A stretch of DNA of 36,824 nucleotides. Origin: Oceanospirillum beijerinckii DSM 7166. Its GTDB lineage: Bacteria > Pseudomonadota > Gammaproteobacteria > Pseudomonadales > Halomonadaceae. The notes under the pieces were generated by a model. The model did not search any database. It saw only the letters and a list, made by a program, of their open reading frames with translations, and was not told the DNA's origin. Every line of letters starts with the position of its first letter. Within the stretch, counting starts at the first letter, position 1. Of the stretch, positions 6,861-15,217 are shown one piece after another. The position numbers were made by a program, and so were the translations under genes. The DNA lies in NCBI RefSeq assembly GCF_000422425.1, contig NZ_KE383833.1, positions 64,057 through 100,880 of the forward strand, in the 5' to 3' direction.

Positions 6861-9320
6861 ATGAGCTTATCCTGTTATCACTGCGGCGAACCGGTTCCTG
6901 CCGGTTCCAACTTCTCTGTTGTTATTGATAATGAAAAACACGATATGTGCTGCCTGGGCTGCGAAGCCGTAGCCCATGCCATTGTCAATGGTGGCTTAGA
7001 AAACTACTACCGTTTTCGGGATGGCCCTGCAGCCCGACCGGATGAACTCAGCGACGAACAGCAAGCTGCCTTTGCCCTTTATGATCGGGAGGACGTACAA
7101 AATAGCTTTGTGCGCACTCTCGATAATCATCATAAGGAAGCGTCCCTTGCTACCGAAGGCATTACCTGTGCGGCCTGTGTCTGGTTGATCGAACACCAGA
7201 TCAGTAAAACCGCAGGCGTCGATAGCGTACGCGTTAACCTGAGTAACCACAGGGCCAGCCTGAGCTGGAACCCGGAACAGGTTGATCTCAGCAAACTGAT
7301 GGCACTGTTCTCTGTCATCGGCTTCCAAGCTTTCCCTTATCAGGCCGACGAACAACAGGAACGCCTGGTTAAAGAAGAGAAAAAAACCATTCGTCGTTTG
7401 ATCATTGCCGGTGTCGGTATGATGCAGGCGATGATGTTTGCCGTAATGCTTTACGCAGGTGCCTTTCAGGATATGGAGGAGCAGTATGTCATGCTGTTTC
7501 GCTGGTTATCCCTGGTCGTCTCTACACCTGTTATTCTTTATTCTGCACAACCATTTTTCCGCGCCGCTATTCGGGACTTCCGCAGTCGTCATCTCACTAT
7601 GGATGTACCTGTTTCCCTGGCTATTGGCGTTGCCTTTGCTGCCAGCGCCTGGGCCACCATCACTAATAGTGGTGAGGTCTATTTTGACTCGGTGAGCATG
7701 TTCACCTTCTTCCTGCTCTTTGGCCGCTATCTTGAGATGCGTGCCCGGCACAGGATTGGTCGCAGTGGTAACGCCCTGAATACCCTGATTCCTACCAGTA
7801 CCACCCGCCTGAATGAGCAGCAGGAAGAGGAAGTGGTACTGACCCGCGAGCTGGCCGAAGGCGATATCCTGCTGGTAAAACCCGGTCATACCGTACCGGC
7901 GGACGGCGAGATTATCGAAGGCCAGAGCAGCCTGAATGAATCTGCTCTGACCGGTGAATACATGCCAGTGTCCAAGCAAGCGGGCGACAAGGTACTGGCG
8001 GGCACCATGAATACCGAAAGCCCGCTGAAGATTCGCGTGGAAAAAACAGGTCAAAATGCCCGCGTGGCTAATATCGTACATCTACTGGATCGCGCCTTCT
8101 CCGAGCGCCCCAAAACCGCAGAGATCACCAACCGTGTAGCTCACTGGTTTGTATTTGGCGTATTAATATCCACCTGTGCCGTAGGCTTGTACTGGTGGCA
8201 GCACAAACCGGAAGATGCTTTCTGGATTGTGCTATCGGTACTGGTTGTGACCTGTCCTTGCGCGCTATCTCTGGCCACACCAACGGCACTGACCACTTCG
8301 ACTAACGCTCTGCGTGAAAAAGGCCTTCTGGTTACCCGCGGTCATGTTGTCGAAACACTGGCACAAGCCACCCGTATTGTATTTGATAAAACCGGCACCC
8401 TGACAGAAGGTCGCTTAGTGCTAACCGAGACTCAAACCCTGGTTGACGATCTGGATGCAGATACAGCCCGTAAGCTGGCCGCCGCACTGGAACGCAGCTC
8501 CGAACACCCGATTGCCCGCGCCTTTGATGAATATCGCGGTTATTATCTGGCCGAACAGGTGACCTCTACACCGGGTAAAGGCCTGGAAGGTGAGATTCTG
8601 GGCGATAGCTACCGTATCGGTACACCTGAGTTTGTCACCGACCAAAGTGATGCCATTGCCCCCCCTTGCGCCGAAGGCCAGTGGCTGCTCCTTGGCAAAG
8701 AAAACCAACCGATTGCCTGGTTTGCTATCGGCGATCATATTCGTTCTGATGCAGCCCAAGCAGTGCAATCACTGCAAGCGCTGGGACTGGAAGTGGATCT
8801 TCTGTCCGGCGATCAATCCGGTGCAGTAAAAGCCGTTGCCGAACACACCGGTATCACCAATGTTCGCTCTGGTGCTACGCCAGAAGATAAACTGAGCTAT
8901 ATCCGAGAACTGCAAGCTCAGGGTGAAAGCATTATTATGGTCGGTGATGGCGTTAACGATGTACCGGTATTGGCCGGTGCAGATGTGTCTATTGCCATGA
9001 GTAATGCCACCGATCTGGCTAAAACCAGCGCCGATGCGCTATTGATGGCCAGTCACCTGCAACGTATTGCCGACAGCATTATCCTAAGCCGTAAAACACG
9101 CCGCGTAATACGCCAAAACTTAACTTGGTCATTAGCCTACAATTTGACAGCACTGCCATTGGCCGCAGCAGGGATTATTCCACCTTATCTGGCCGCCATC
9201 GGTATGTCGGCCAGCTCTCTGATTGTGGTGATGAATGCCCTGCGCCTAAATAAGGGCGCACCTAAACTGCAAACCAGTCAAACGGCGAATCAGGCCAAGC
9301 AAGCTTCGGTCACCGGTTAA
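6861..9320 (+). CDS. ccoI: Copper-transporting P1B-type ATPase CcoI
   Basis: This is a P-type ATPase that moves copper across the inner membrane for insertion into the cbb3 CuB centre. The 819-residue protein opens with a Cys-rich metal-binding domain (C5, C8, C30, C31, C34) and an HMA domain with CAAC at 103-106. It then has the TGE actuator motif near 364-366, the membrane CPC site at 465-467, the phosphorylation site DKTGT at 509-513, the SEHP motif near 547-550 and GDGVND at 695-700. These features and the context identify CcoI rather than a general copper exporter. Confidence 0.96.
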   Translation: MSLSCYHCGEPVPAGSNFSVVIDNEKHDMCCLGCEAVAHAIVNGGLENYYRFRDGPAARPDELSDEQQAAFALYDREDVQNSFVRTLDNHHKEASLATEGITCAACVWLIEHQISKTAGVDSVRVNLSNHRASLSWNPEQVDLSKLMALFSVIGFQAFPYQADEQQERLVKEEKKTIRRLIIAGVGMMQAMMFAVMLYAGAFQDMEEQYVMLFRWLSLVVSTPVILYSAQPFFRAAIRDFRSRHLTMDVPVSLAIGVAFAASAWATITNSGEVYFDSVSMFTFFLLFGRYLEMRARHRIGRSGNALNTLIPTSTTRLNEQQEEEVVLTRELAEGDILLVKPGHTVPADGEIIEGQSSLNESALTGEYMPVSKQAGDKVLAGTMNTESPLKIRVEKTGQNARVANIVHLLDRAFSERPKTAEITNRVAHWFVFGVLISTCAVGLYWWQHKPEDAFWIVLSVLVVTCPCALSLATPTALTTSTNALREKGLLVTRGHVVETLAQATRIVFDKTGTLTEGRLVLTETQTLVDDLDADTARKLAAALERSSEHPIARAFDEYRGYYLAEQVTSTPGKGLEGEILGDSYRIGTPEFVTDQSDAIAPPCAEGQWLLLGKENQPIAWFAIGDHIRSDAAQAVQSLQALGLEVDLLSGDQSGAVKAVAEHTGITNVRSGATPEDKLSYIRELQAQGESIIMVGDGVNDVPVLAGADVSIAMSNATDLAKTSADALLMASHLQRIADSIILSRKTRRVIRQNLTWSLAYNLTALPLAAAGIIPPYLAAIGMSASSLIVVMNALRLNKGAPKLQTSQTANQAKQASVTG

Positions 9321-9349
9321 TCAGCAAATCATTTATACGAGATACCAAG

Positions 9350-9652
9350 ATGAGTATTTTATTTCTGCTAATTCCACTATCTCTGATTTTGCTGGGCGTG
9401 GCGATCTGGGCATTTTTCTGGGCGGTGGACTCCAACCAATTTGATGATTTAAGCGGCCCGGCTTACAGCATTCTGTACGATGATGATGCCGAAGCCACAG
9501 AGAAAGCAGAAGCCCGTAAAGCCGCTGGCTTGGATGAGCCTGCTACGGAGCCTGCCCCACAAGAGACAGCACAAGCCCAGACAGAAAGTCACAACGAAAG
9601 TGATCGGTCAGGCTCTGATAATATGAATGCGGCAGAGAAAAAAGACAGCTGA
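9350..9652 (+). CDS. ccoS: cbb3 oxidase assembly protein CcoS
   Basis: This is a small single-span protein required for cofactor insertion into cbb3 oxidase. The 100-residue protein has a hydrophobic first 25 residues and then the family signature of FWAVDSNQFDDL and a following acidic stretch. It is longer than the usual 50-75 residues, because it carries an extra low-complexity acidic, Ala-, Glu- and Gln-rich C-terminal tail (about residues 45-100). The next gene begins 2 nt after its stop. Confidence 0.94.
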   Translation: MSILFLLIPLSLILLGVAIWAFFWAVDSNQFDDLSGPAYSILYDDDAEATEKAEARKAAGLDEPATEPAPQETAQAQTESHNESDRSGSDNMNAAEKKDS

Positions 9653-9654
9653 TC

Positions 9655-10359
9655 ATGGAACACGCTGGACACCTAATGGAGTCGGTAAATCTCACAGCAG
9701 CCTTTCTGTTTGGCCTGATGGGCGGCGCTCATTGTATCGGTATGTGTGGCGGTATTATGAGCACCCTGGCTCTGGCCCGTAGTCAGCACAGCAGCCTGAT
9801 AACTAATCTGTTGGCCTATAACTTCGGTCGCATCCTGACCTATACGCTCACCGGTGCTTTAGTGGCCTTTTTTGGCACCTTGCTGAGCGAACAACTGATT
9901 TCGATTGGCACCGCCTTACGCATCTTTGCCTCTGTTATGTTGATTATGATGGCACTCTACCTCGCCAACTGGTGGAAAGGCCTGGTGCATATCGAACGAA
10001 TAGGACGCTATCTCTGGCGTTTTTTTCAACCTCTGGCCTCTAAACTAATGCCTGTACGTAATGCAGGACAGGCGCTGTTATTAGGTTTAGTATGGGGCTG
10101 GCTGCCTTGTGGCCTGATTTACAGTGTCTTAATCTGGACATTATCAGCCTCATCCCCCTTAGAAGGCGCACTGATTATGCTGGCCTTTGGTCTGGGCACC
10201 CTGCCTGCAATGATCCTCACTGGTGGTCTGGCCGCTCAATTTAAACAGCTCAGCCAATCACCTATTTTACGTTCAGCATCCGCAATATTGATCATCGTCT
10301 TTGCAATCTGGCAGCTGATGCCATTATTCTCTGGGGATCTGATCCACAGCGGCCATTAA
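9655..10359 (+). CDS. Sulfite exporter TauE/SafE (UreH/DsbD-like) family membrane protein
   Basis: This 234-residue protein has about six membrane helices. Its first helix carries the motif G-G-A-H-C-I-G-M-C-G-G (H26, C27, C31). That HCxGMCGG signature marks the DsbD_2/UreH-like family often annotated TauE/SafE and commonly found next to ccoS. The Cys and His placement suggests metal or thiol handling during oxidase assembly. Sulfite export itself is not supported here. It is almost certainly the last gene of the ccoGHIS unit, given the 2-nt gap. Confidence 0.85.
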   Translation: MEHAGHLMESVNLTAAFLFGLMGGAHCIGMCGGIMSTLALARSQHSSLITNLLAYNFGRILTYTLTGALVAFFGTLLSEQLISIGTALRIFASVMLIMMALYLANWWKGLVHIERIGRYLWRFFQPLASKLMPVRNAGQALLLGLVWGWLPCGLIYSVLIWTLSASSPLEGALIMLAFGLGTLPAMILTGGLAAQFKQLSQSPILRSASAILIIVFAIWQLMPLFSGDLIHSGH

Positions 10360-10435
10360 TACTGATTCGCTTTTAATTTTTAATAGCTTTGACTGATAGC
10401 TAACAGCCTGATCAAAGCCAGAAGTAGGTAATACC

Positions 10436-11830
10436 ATGAGTAATCTGAGCCAAATTGAATGGGACCACGACCTGATTCAGCGTTATAACATCTCAGGCCC
10501 ACGCTACACCTCCTATCCAACCGCCGTTCAGTTTACCGATCAGTTTGGTGAAAACGAGTATAACGCCGCGGTACAACGCAGCCGTGACGCCGACAGTCCT
10601 CTGTCGCTGTATTTCCATATCCCTTTCTGTGACACCATCTGTTTCTACTGTGGCTGCAACAAGATCGCCACAAAGGACACCGCAAAGGCTGAACCTTACC
10701 TGGAACGGGTCTACAAAGAGATTGCTATGCAAGCCGAACGAGCCGGTAGTAATGACCGCCTGGTAAAACAGCTGCACTGGGGTGGTGGTACGCCGACCTT
10801 TCTAAGCCATGAGCAGATGCGTGATCTGATGGCAGAAACCCGCAAGCATTTCCAACTACAGGGCGACGACGAAGGAGATTTCTCCATTGAAATCGATCCA
10901 AGGGAAGCCACGGGTCAAACCATGGAACTGCTGCGTGAATTGGGCTTTAACCGTGTCAGCCTGGGCGTGCAGGACTTTAACCCGGATGTGCAAAAAGCAG
11001 TTAACCGTATTCAATCAGAAGAGATGACACAGGATATTCTGGATCACGCCCGTCGTTTAGGTTTCCGCTCGCTGAATATCGATCTGATCTACGGCCTGCC
11101 CCTGCAAACAGTAGATACTTTTGCCGAAACGCTGGAGACCATTATCAAGATGAGCCCGGATCGTATCTCGGTCTTTAACTACGCTCATTTGCCGGAGCGC
11201 TTTAAGCCTCAACGTCGTATCAATAACGACGATTTACCCTCACCGGATACCAAGCTGCAGATTCTGGAACACACCATTAACCGCCTGGTTGAAGCCGGTT
11301 ACGTTTATATCGGTATGGATCACTTTGCCAAACCTGACGATACTCTGGCAATCGCTCAGCGTGAAGGCAAGCTTCACCGTAACTTCCAGGGTTATACCAC
11401 CCACTCCGACTGCGATCTGATCGCCATGGGTGTCTCTTCCATCAGCCAGCAGGCTAATACCTACAGTCAGAACGCTTATACCATCGAAGAGTATCAGTCT
11501 GCTATTGATGAAGGTCGTCTACCGGTGATCAAGGGCATTGAGCTGACCGAGGATGATATTCTGCGCCGTAGCGTTATTAACCAGATTATTTGCCACTTTG
11601 AACTGGATGGCGACCTGATTGGTGAACAGTTTAATATTGACTTTAATGCTTATTTTGCTGAAGAGCTGGAATTTTTAGAGCAGCATTGCCGTGATGGCCT
11701 GGTGACTCGCGAAGAAAACAGATTTACAGTCACTCCAGCAGGTCGCTTACTGGTACGAGCAGTATGTATGGCTTTTGATAAGTATCTTGATAAAAAAGCC
11801 TTAACGCAGTCGTATTCCCGCATTATTTAA
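10436..11830 (+). CDS. hemN: Oxygen-independent coproporphyrinogen III oxidase HemN
   Basis: This radical-SAM enzyme converts coproporphyrinogen III to protoporphyrinogen IX in haem synthesis without O2. The 464-residue protein has the cluster motif C65-x3-C69-x2-C72 with an adjacent C74, the GGGTPTF motif, and a C-terminal HemN domain. Length and N-terminus (R-Y-x-x-x-G-P-R-Y-T-S-Y-P) match true HemN rather than HemW. The ATG follows a GTAGG ribosome site. Placement between the cbb3 genes and fnr/anr is conserved in Pseudomonas. I see only an FNR half site (TGATCAAA) upstream. Confidence 0.96.
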   Translation: MSNLSQIEWDHDLIQRYNISGPRYTSYPTAVQFTDQFGENEYNAAVQRSRDADSPLSLYFHIPFCDTICFYCGCNKIATKDTAKAEPYLERVYKEIAMQAERAGSNDRLVKQLHWGGGTPTFLSHEQMRDLMAETRKHFQLQGDDEGDFSIEIDPREATGQTMELLRELGFNRVSLGVQDFNPDVQKAVNRIQSEEMTQDILDHARRLGFRSLNIDLIYGLPLQTVDTFAETLETIIKMSPDRISVFNYAHLPERFKPQRRINNDDLPSPDTKLQILEHTINRLVEAGYVYIGMDHFAKPDDTLAIAQREGKLHRNFQGYTTHSDCDLIAMGVSSISQQANTYSQNAYTIEEYQSAIDEGRLPVIKGIELTEDDILRRSVINQIICHFELDGDLIGEQFNIDFNAYFAEELEFLEQHCRDGLVTREENRFTVTPAGRLLVRAVCMAFDKYLDKKALTQSYSRII

Positions 11831-11862
11831 CTGGTTACTATAGAGTTATCACTTCAATTAAG

Positions 11863-11890
11863 AGTCAGCCTCACCCAGGCTGACTTTTTT
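11863..11890 (+). terminator. Intrinsic terminator after hemN
   Basis: A 9-bp perfect stem AGTCAGCCT/AGGCTGACT (11863-11871 with 11877-11885) and a 5-nt loop are followed by a run of T. Confidence 0.92.
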
Positions 11891-11937
11891 GTTTCGATGA
11901 AATTTTGCTAATAAATCTGATATGCGTCAAAAAACCT

Positions 11938-11965
11938 TTGCGTAAAAAGGCAAAATGTTCATAAT
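11938..11965 (+). promoter_or_regulatory. Candidate sigma-70 promoter of fnr
   Basis: TTGCGT (11938-11943) and CATAAT (11960-11965) lie 16 bp apart, about 50 bp before the fnr ATG. A short dyad (CCTTT/AAAGG) overlaps the -35 region. The -10 is good and the -35 is only half conserved. Confidence 0.5.
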
Positions 11966-12016
11966 GAACTACGACCTAGATTGTCAACGATTATTAAAAA
12001 AGCCCGGAGTTCAGTC

Positions 12017-12796
12017 ATGCCAAAAGGGCAACTAAAGGGAATCTGCTTTCACCCCAGCAAGGAAACCAAGTGCGTTACTTGCAGCTTAAGCTCACTGTGC
12101 CTGCCAATTTCCCTCAATTTTGAGGATATTGATCAGCTTGATAAAATCATTAAGCGCAGACAGCCGTTGAAAAAGGGTGAGCATCTGTTTCACCAGGGCG
12201 ACCGTTTTGATTGTGTGTATGCGGTACGTTCAGGCAGCGTTAAAAACTACGCCATGACCAATGATGGTGAAGAGCAGATCACAAACTTCCATCTACCCAG
12301 CGAACTGGTGGGTCTGGATGGTATCGATTGTGATACCTACCCTGTTTCTGCCAAAGCGTTAGAAACCACCACCGTCTGTGAGATTCCTTTCTCACGCCTG
12401 GAAGAGCTGGCGAAAGAACTGCCAGAACTAAGGTCTCAGATTCTGCGTATCATGAGCCGCGAGTTACGTGATGATAAGCAGATGATGATGCTGCTGAGCA
12501 AGAAAAACGCTGAACAGCGTGTTGCAACCTTCCTGACCAACTTATCCACCCGTTTTAAACGCCGTGGCTACTCCCCTTACACTTTCCGCCTGCCCATGTC
12601 CCGTAACGAGATAGGTAACTATCTGGGTCTGGCAGTAGAAACCGTAAGCCGGGTATTTACACGCTTCCAAAACAGCGAACTGATTGCAGTTAACGGCAAA
12701 GAGGTCCATATTCTTAATATGGATGATTTAAGTGAGCTGGCTGGTTTACCGGATTTTGAAGCGCGACAGGTCGAAGTCACCAACGCGGCCGGATAA
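12017..12796 (+). CDS. fnr: FNR/Anr-type oxygen-sensing transcriptional regulator
   Basis: This CRP/FNR-family regulator binds a [4Fe-4S] cluster when oxygen is absent and then activates low-oxygen genes such as cco and hemN. From the ATG at 12017 the protein has 259 residues. C19, C22, C28 and C121 match E. coli FNR C20, C23, C29 and C122. A cyclic-nucleotide-type beta domain follows, then a helix-turn-helix with E-T-V-S-R, the residues that read TTGAT. An in-frame TTG lies upstream at 11981, but GGAG (12006-12009) sits 7 nt before the ATG at 12017, which decides the start. The function corresponds to Anr of Pseudomonas, whose neighbours are the same. Confidence 0.95.
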   Translation: MPKGQLKGICFHPSKETKCVTCSLSSLCLPISLNFEDIDQLDKIIKRRQPLKKGEHLFHQGDRFDCVYAVRSGSVKNYAMTNDGEEQITNFHLPSELVGLDGIDCDTYPVSAKALETTTVCEIPFSRLEELAKELPELRSQILRIMSRELRDDKQMMMLLSKKNAEQRVATFLTNLSTRFKRRGYSPYTFRLPMSRNEIGNYLGLAVETVSRVFTRFQNSELIAVNGKEVHILNMDDLSELAGLPDFEARQVEVTNAAG

Positions 12797-12832
12797 CGAA
12801 GCACAACTGATCTGGATAACACTGGATAACAT

Positions 12833-12876
12833 CAGGCCTGCTCACAGGGAATAACTGCCCCAGTGTAGGAGGCCTG
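12833..12876 (+). promoter_or_regulatory. Dyad enclosing the ribosome site of the apt-like gene
   Basis: CAGGCCT (12833-12839) can pair with AGGCCTG (12870-12876), which overlaps the GGAGG ribosome site (12868-12872) just before the ATG at 12878. GGG and CCC inside the 30-nt loop could extend the fold. Immediately upstream is an exact tandem duplication of the 10-mer CTGGATAACA (12812-12831). Confidence 0.4.
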
Positions 12877-12877
12877 T

Positions 12878-13417
12878 ATGATTATCGATCAAGTCTATCT
12901 TAAGAATCTTGTTACCTGTGTGCCTGACTTTCCAAGTAAAGGGCACAAATTCAGAGACCTTTCCCCCTTATTAGCTGACCCCAAAGCCCTGCAGATTGCC
13001 TGCGACCTATTAATTCATCGTTATACCGGTTCTGATATCAGTGCAGTAGTTACTGTCAGTGATAGCGGTTTATTACCCGGATCTATTGTGGCCTATCGCT
13101 TACAAAAACCTCTGATTCGTATTCGACCACCACAAATGATTCCAGGTCCAAGCTTTGAGGAAAATGTCGATAATGCCTTGGGCCATCAAGCCGTTGCTTT
13201 AAGCGAAAGCGCCCTGAGTGCCGATGACAATGTTCTGCTGTTTGATGATGCCATCGCATCCGGTGAAAGCATGTTGGCTGCAGCGGCGCTAGTCAGACGC
13301 TTCTCCGCTCGTATTCATGAAGCCTGCACACTAATTGATCTGCCAGACGCGGGGGGACGGGAAAAGCTGATTGAGCAGGACGTGTCTTTTTACGCCTTAA
13401 TGACATTTGAAGACTGA
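12878..13417 (+). CDS. Adenine phosphoribosyltransferase (Apt)-like protein with divergent active site
   Basis: This 179-residue type I phosphoribosyltransferase-fold protein sits where Pseudomonas has apt (right after anr). Its N-terminus V-P-D-F-P-S-K-G-H-K-F-R-D follows the Apt pattern, and the PRPP loop V-L-L-F-D-D-A-I-A-S-G-E-S (119-131) keeps the paired Asp. Normal Apt has a D/E-A-R-G-F loop, where this protein has S-D-S-G-L (61-65). The K-x-G-K-L-P flexible loop is replaced by R-P-P-Q-M-I-P, and the PRPP loop Thr-Gly-Gly has become Ser-Gly-Glu. It may have lost or changed adenine salvage activity. A GGAGG ribosome site precedes the ATG. Confidence 0.8.
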   Translation: MIIDQVYLKNLVTCVPDFPSKGHKFRDLSPLLADPKALQIACDLLIHRYTGSDISAVVTVSDSGLLPGSIVAYRLQKPLIRIRPPQMIPGPSFEENVDNALGHQAVALSESALSADDNVLLFDDAIASGESMLAAAALVRRFSARIHEACTLIDLPDAGGREKLIEQDVSFYALMTFED

Positions 13418-13438
13418 GGCTGGACAACAGTATTGAAC

Positions 13439-13475
13439 AAAAACGGCAGATCAAAACAGATCTGCCGTTTTCTTT
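13439..13475. terminator. Bidirectional terminator between apt-like gene and ttcA
   Basis: A 13-bp perfect stem AAAACGGCAGATC/GATCTGCCGTTTT (13440-13452 with 13459-13471) and a 6-nt loop is flanked by A-rich and T-rich tracts. It lies between convergent genes and can serve both. Confidence 0.93.
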
Positions 13476-13488
13476 TATCAACTGATTT

Positions 13489-14334
13489 TTAACTTGCTGC
13501 ATCCACAATTTCGATGCGATTCGCCATCATACTCAGCTGTTTCTGTTCCAGGTTTTTAAAATCAAACAGCTCATTATCTGCCAGCTGTGATGGCGCTACA
13601 TTTTGCATAGCGCGGAACATAATCTCCAGGCGACCCGGATGTTGTTTTTCCCAACCCTGCAGCATCTCTTTAATCACCTGACGCTGCAGACCATCCTGAG
13701 AACCGCACAGGTTACACGGAATAATCGGGAACTGCTTCAGTTCGGCAAACTCAGCAATATCTTTCTCCGGGCAATAGGCCAGAGGGCGGATCACAATATT
13801 CTTGCCATCATCACTCAATAGCTTAGGCGGCATCGCCTTCATAGTGCCACCATAGAACATATTCAGAAACAGGGCTTCCAACATATCATCTCTACGGTGA
13901 CCCAAAGCGATCTTGGTTGCACCGATCTCTTCCGCAAAGCCATACAGAGAACCACGACGTAGACGGGAGCACAGCGCGCAGGTGGTTTTGCCTTCCGGCA
14001 CTTTCTCCTGCACGATGCTATAGGTATCACGCTCCAGAATGTGGTACTCCACATCCAGAGTTGCAAGATATTCCGGCAACACATGCTCAGGGAAGCCTGG
14101 CTGCTTCTGATCCAGATTCACCGCGACCAGCTCAAAGTTAACCGGTGCACTCTTCTGCAGATTCATCAGAATATCCAGCATGGTATAGGAATCTTTACCA
14201 CCGGATAAACACACCATTACCTTGTCGCCTTCCTGGATCATGTTGAAATCAGCAATCGCCTGTCCCACATGACGACGTAAACGCTTTTGTAGCTTGTTGA
14301 ATTCGCGTTTCTCTTTCGGTAATAGTTCCTGCAT
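13489..14334 (-). CDS. ttcA: tRNA 2-thiocytidine(32) synthetase TtcA
   Basis: This enzyme thiolates C32 of certain tRNAs using ATP and a [4Fe-4S] cluster. The 281-residue protein has the PP-loop ATP-pyrophosphatase motif SGGKDS at 44-49, and Cys pairs C119/C122 (C-A-L-C) and C207/C210 (C-N-L-C) that hold the cluster. The length matches the family. The ATG follows GGAGCGATC, a good ribosome site. It is convergent with the apt-like gene and divergent from the DnaJ-related gene. ttcA also lies near fnr in E. coli. Confidence 0.96.
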   Translation of the reverse strand: MQELLPKEKREFNKLQKRLRRHVGQAIADFNMIQEGDKVMVCLSGGKDSYTMLDILMNLQKSAPVNFELVAVNLDQKQPGFPEHVLPEYLATLDVEYHILERDTYSIVQEKVPEGKTTCALCSRLRRGSLYGFAEEIGATKIALGHRRDDMLEALFLNMFYGGTMKAMPPKLLSDDGKNIVIRPLAYCPEKDIAEFAELKQFPIIPCNLCGSQDGLQRQVIKEMLQGWEKQHPGRLEIMFRAMQNVAPSQLADNELFDFKNLEQKQLSMMANRIEIVDAAS

Positions 14335-14614
14335 GATCGCTCCGGATGGATAAGATATATGGCATACATCCCCAAAAAAAGTACTTAGTTATATCACTAA
14401 GCTACAGCTAACAGAGAAAACAACTGTCGCTGTATGGAAACTTTTATTTGAGTGCGTTATAAAAACTGGCTCTTTTACCCAAATTCATCACATTTGTAAA
14501 CTGAAATCAGGTAGAAAAAAACAGAAAATTGGCAACACTTTGATGTATAAAGCGTTTATGATAAACCTTCATTGTATAAATTGTTTTCCGCATAGATTTA
14601 GGTAACAGCGTCTA

Positions 14615-15217
14615 ATGAATACTCTGCAACGATCTCGTCTGCTGGACACGCTGCAGCTGGTACTGGAGGCCCACCCTCAGGGGCTGAACGAACACGCTCT
14701 GATTAAAGCTCTTGGAGATGTGGGGGTGATAGAAGTCACAACCCAAACCTTCTCAGATACCATGACGCTGTTTCGCACCCATTTTCTGGTTTATAACGCA
14801 CTTTATGAACTGAAAGATGAGTTAATCCGCAAAGCACATTGGATTCTTGAAATCTCTGCGGTCAATATCAAGCTGCACCCCTACGAATTCGGCCACCAGC
14901 TGTTGAGCCAAAAAGACCCCATGCGGGACTACTACCTTGATCTCAGCGCCCTTCAGGAAACCACTGAAGAAGAGCTGGATGACATGCTGCGCAATTTCTG
15001 GAAAAAGATCGATATTGAAGAGGAAAAACAGGTTACTCGTGGACTGAGTTCAAGAGCGTTAAAATGCCTGGATCTTGAAGAACCAATCACTTTTGCCGAA
15101 ATAAAAAAGCAGTACCGGAAATTAGCCATGCAGCATCATCCGGACCGTGGCGGTGATGCCACTAAAATTCAGGAAATCAACGAAGCGATGGAAGTTCTTA
15201 AGGCGGCCTTTAGATGA
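14615..15217 (+). CDS. DnaJ-related protein with C-terminal J domain
   Basis: This is a 200-residue protein. The first about 140 residues fit the DNAJ_related N-terminal region seen in gammaproteobacteria. The last about 50 residues are a J domain, with the HPD tripeptide at 175-177 that stimulates Hsp70 ATPase, followed by R-G-G-D. The J domain is at the C-terminus, unlike classical DnaJ, so it is probably a specialised co-chaperone of unknown client. Its stop overlaps the next start (ATGA), which indicates translational coupling to the deacetylase-like gene. Confidence 0.88.
   Translation: MNTLQRSRLLDTLQLVLEAHPQGLNEHALIKALGDVGVIEVTTQTFSDTMTLFRTHFLVYNALYELKDELIRKAHWILEISAVNIKLHPYEFGHQLLSQKDPMRDYYLDLSALQETTEEELDDMLRNFWKKIDIEEEKQVTRGLSSRALKCLDLEEPITFAEIKKQYRKLAMQHHPDRGGDATKIQEINEAMEVLKAAFR

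Noticed and set aside
10360..10435. FNR box before hemN
   Set aside because: Only a half site (TGATCAAA) is present and the other half does not match at any sensible spacing.
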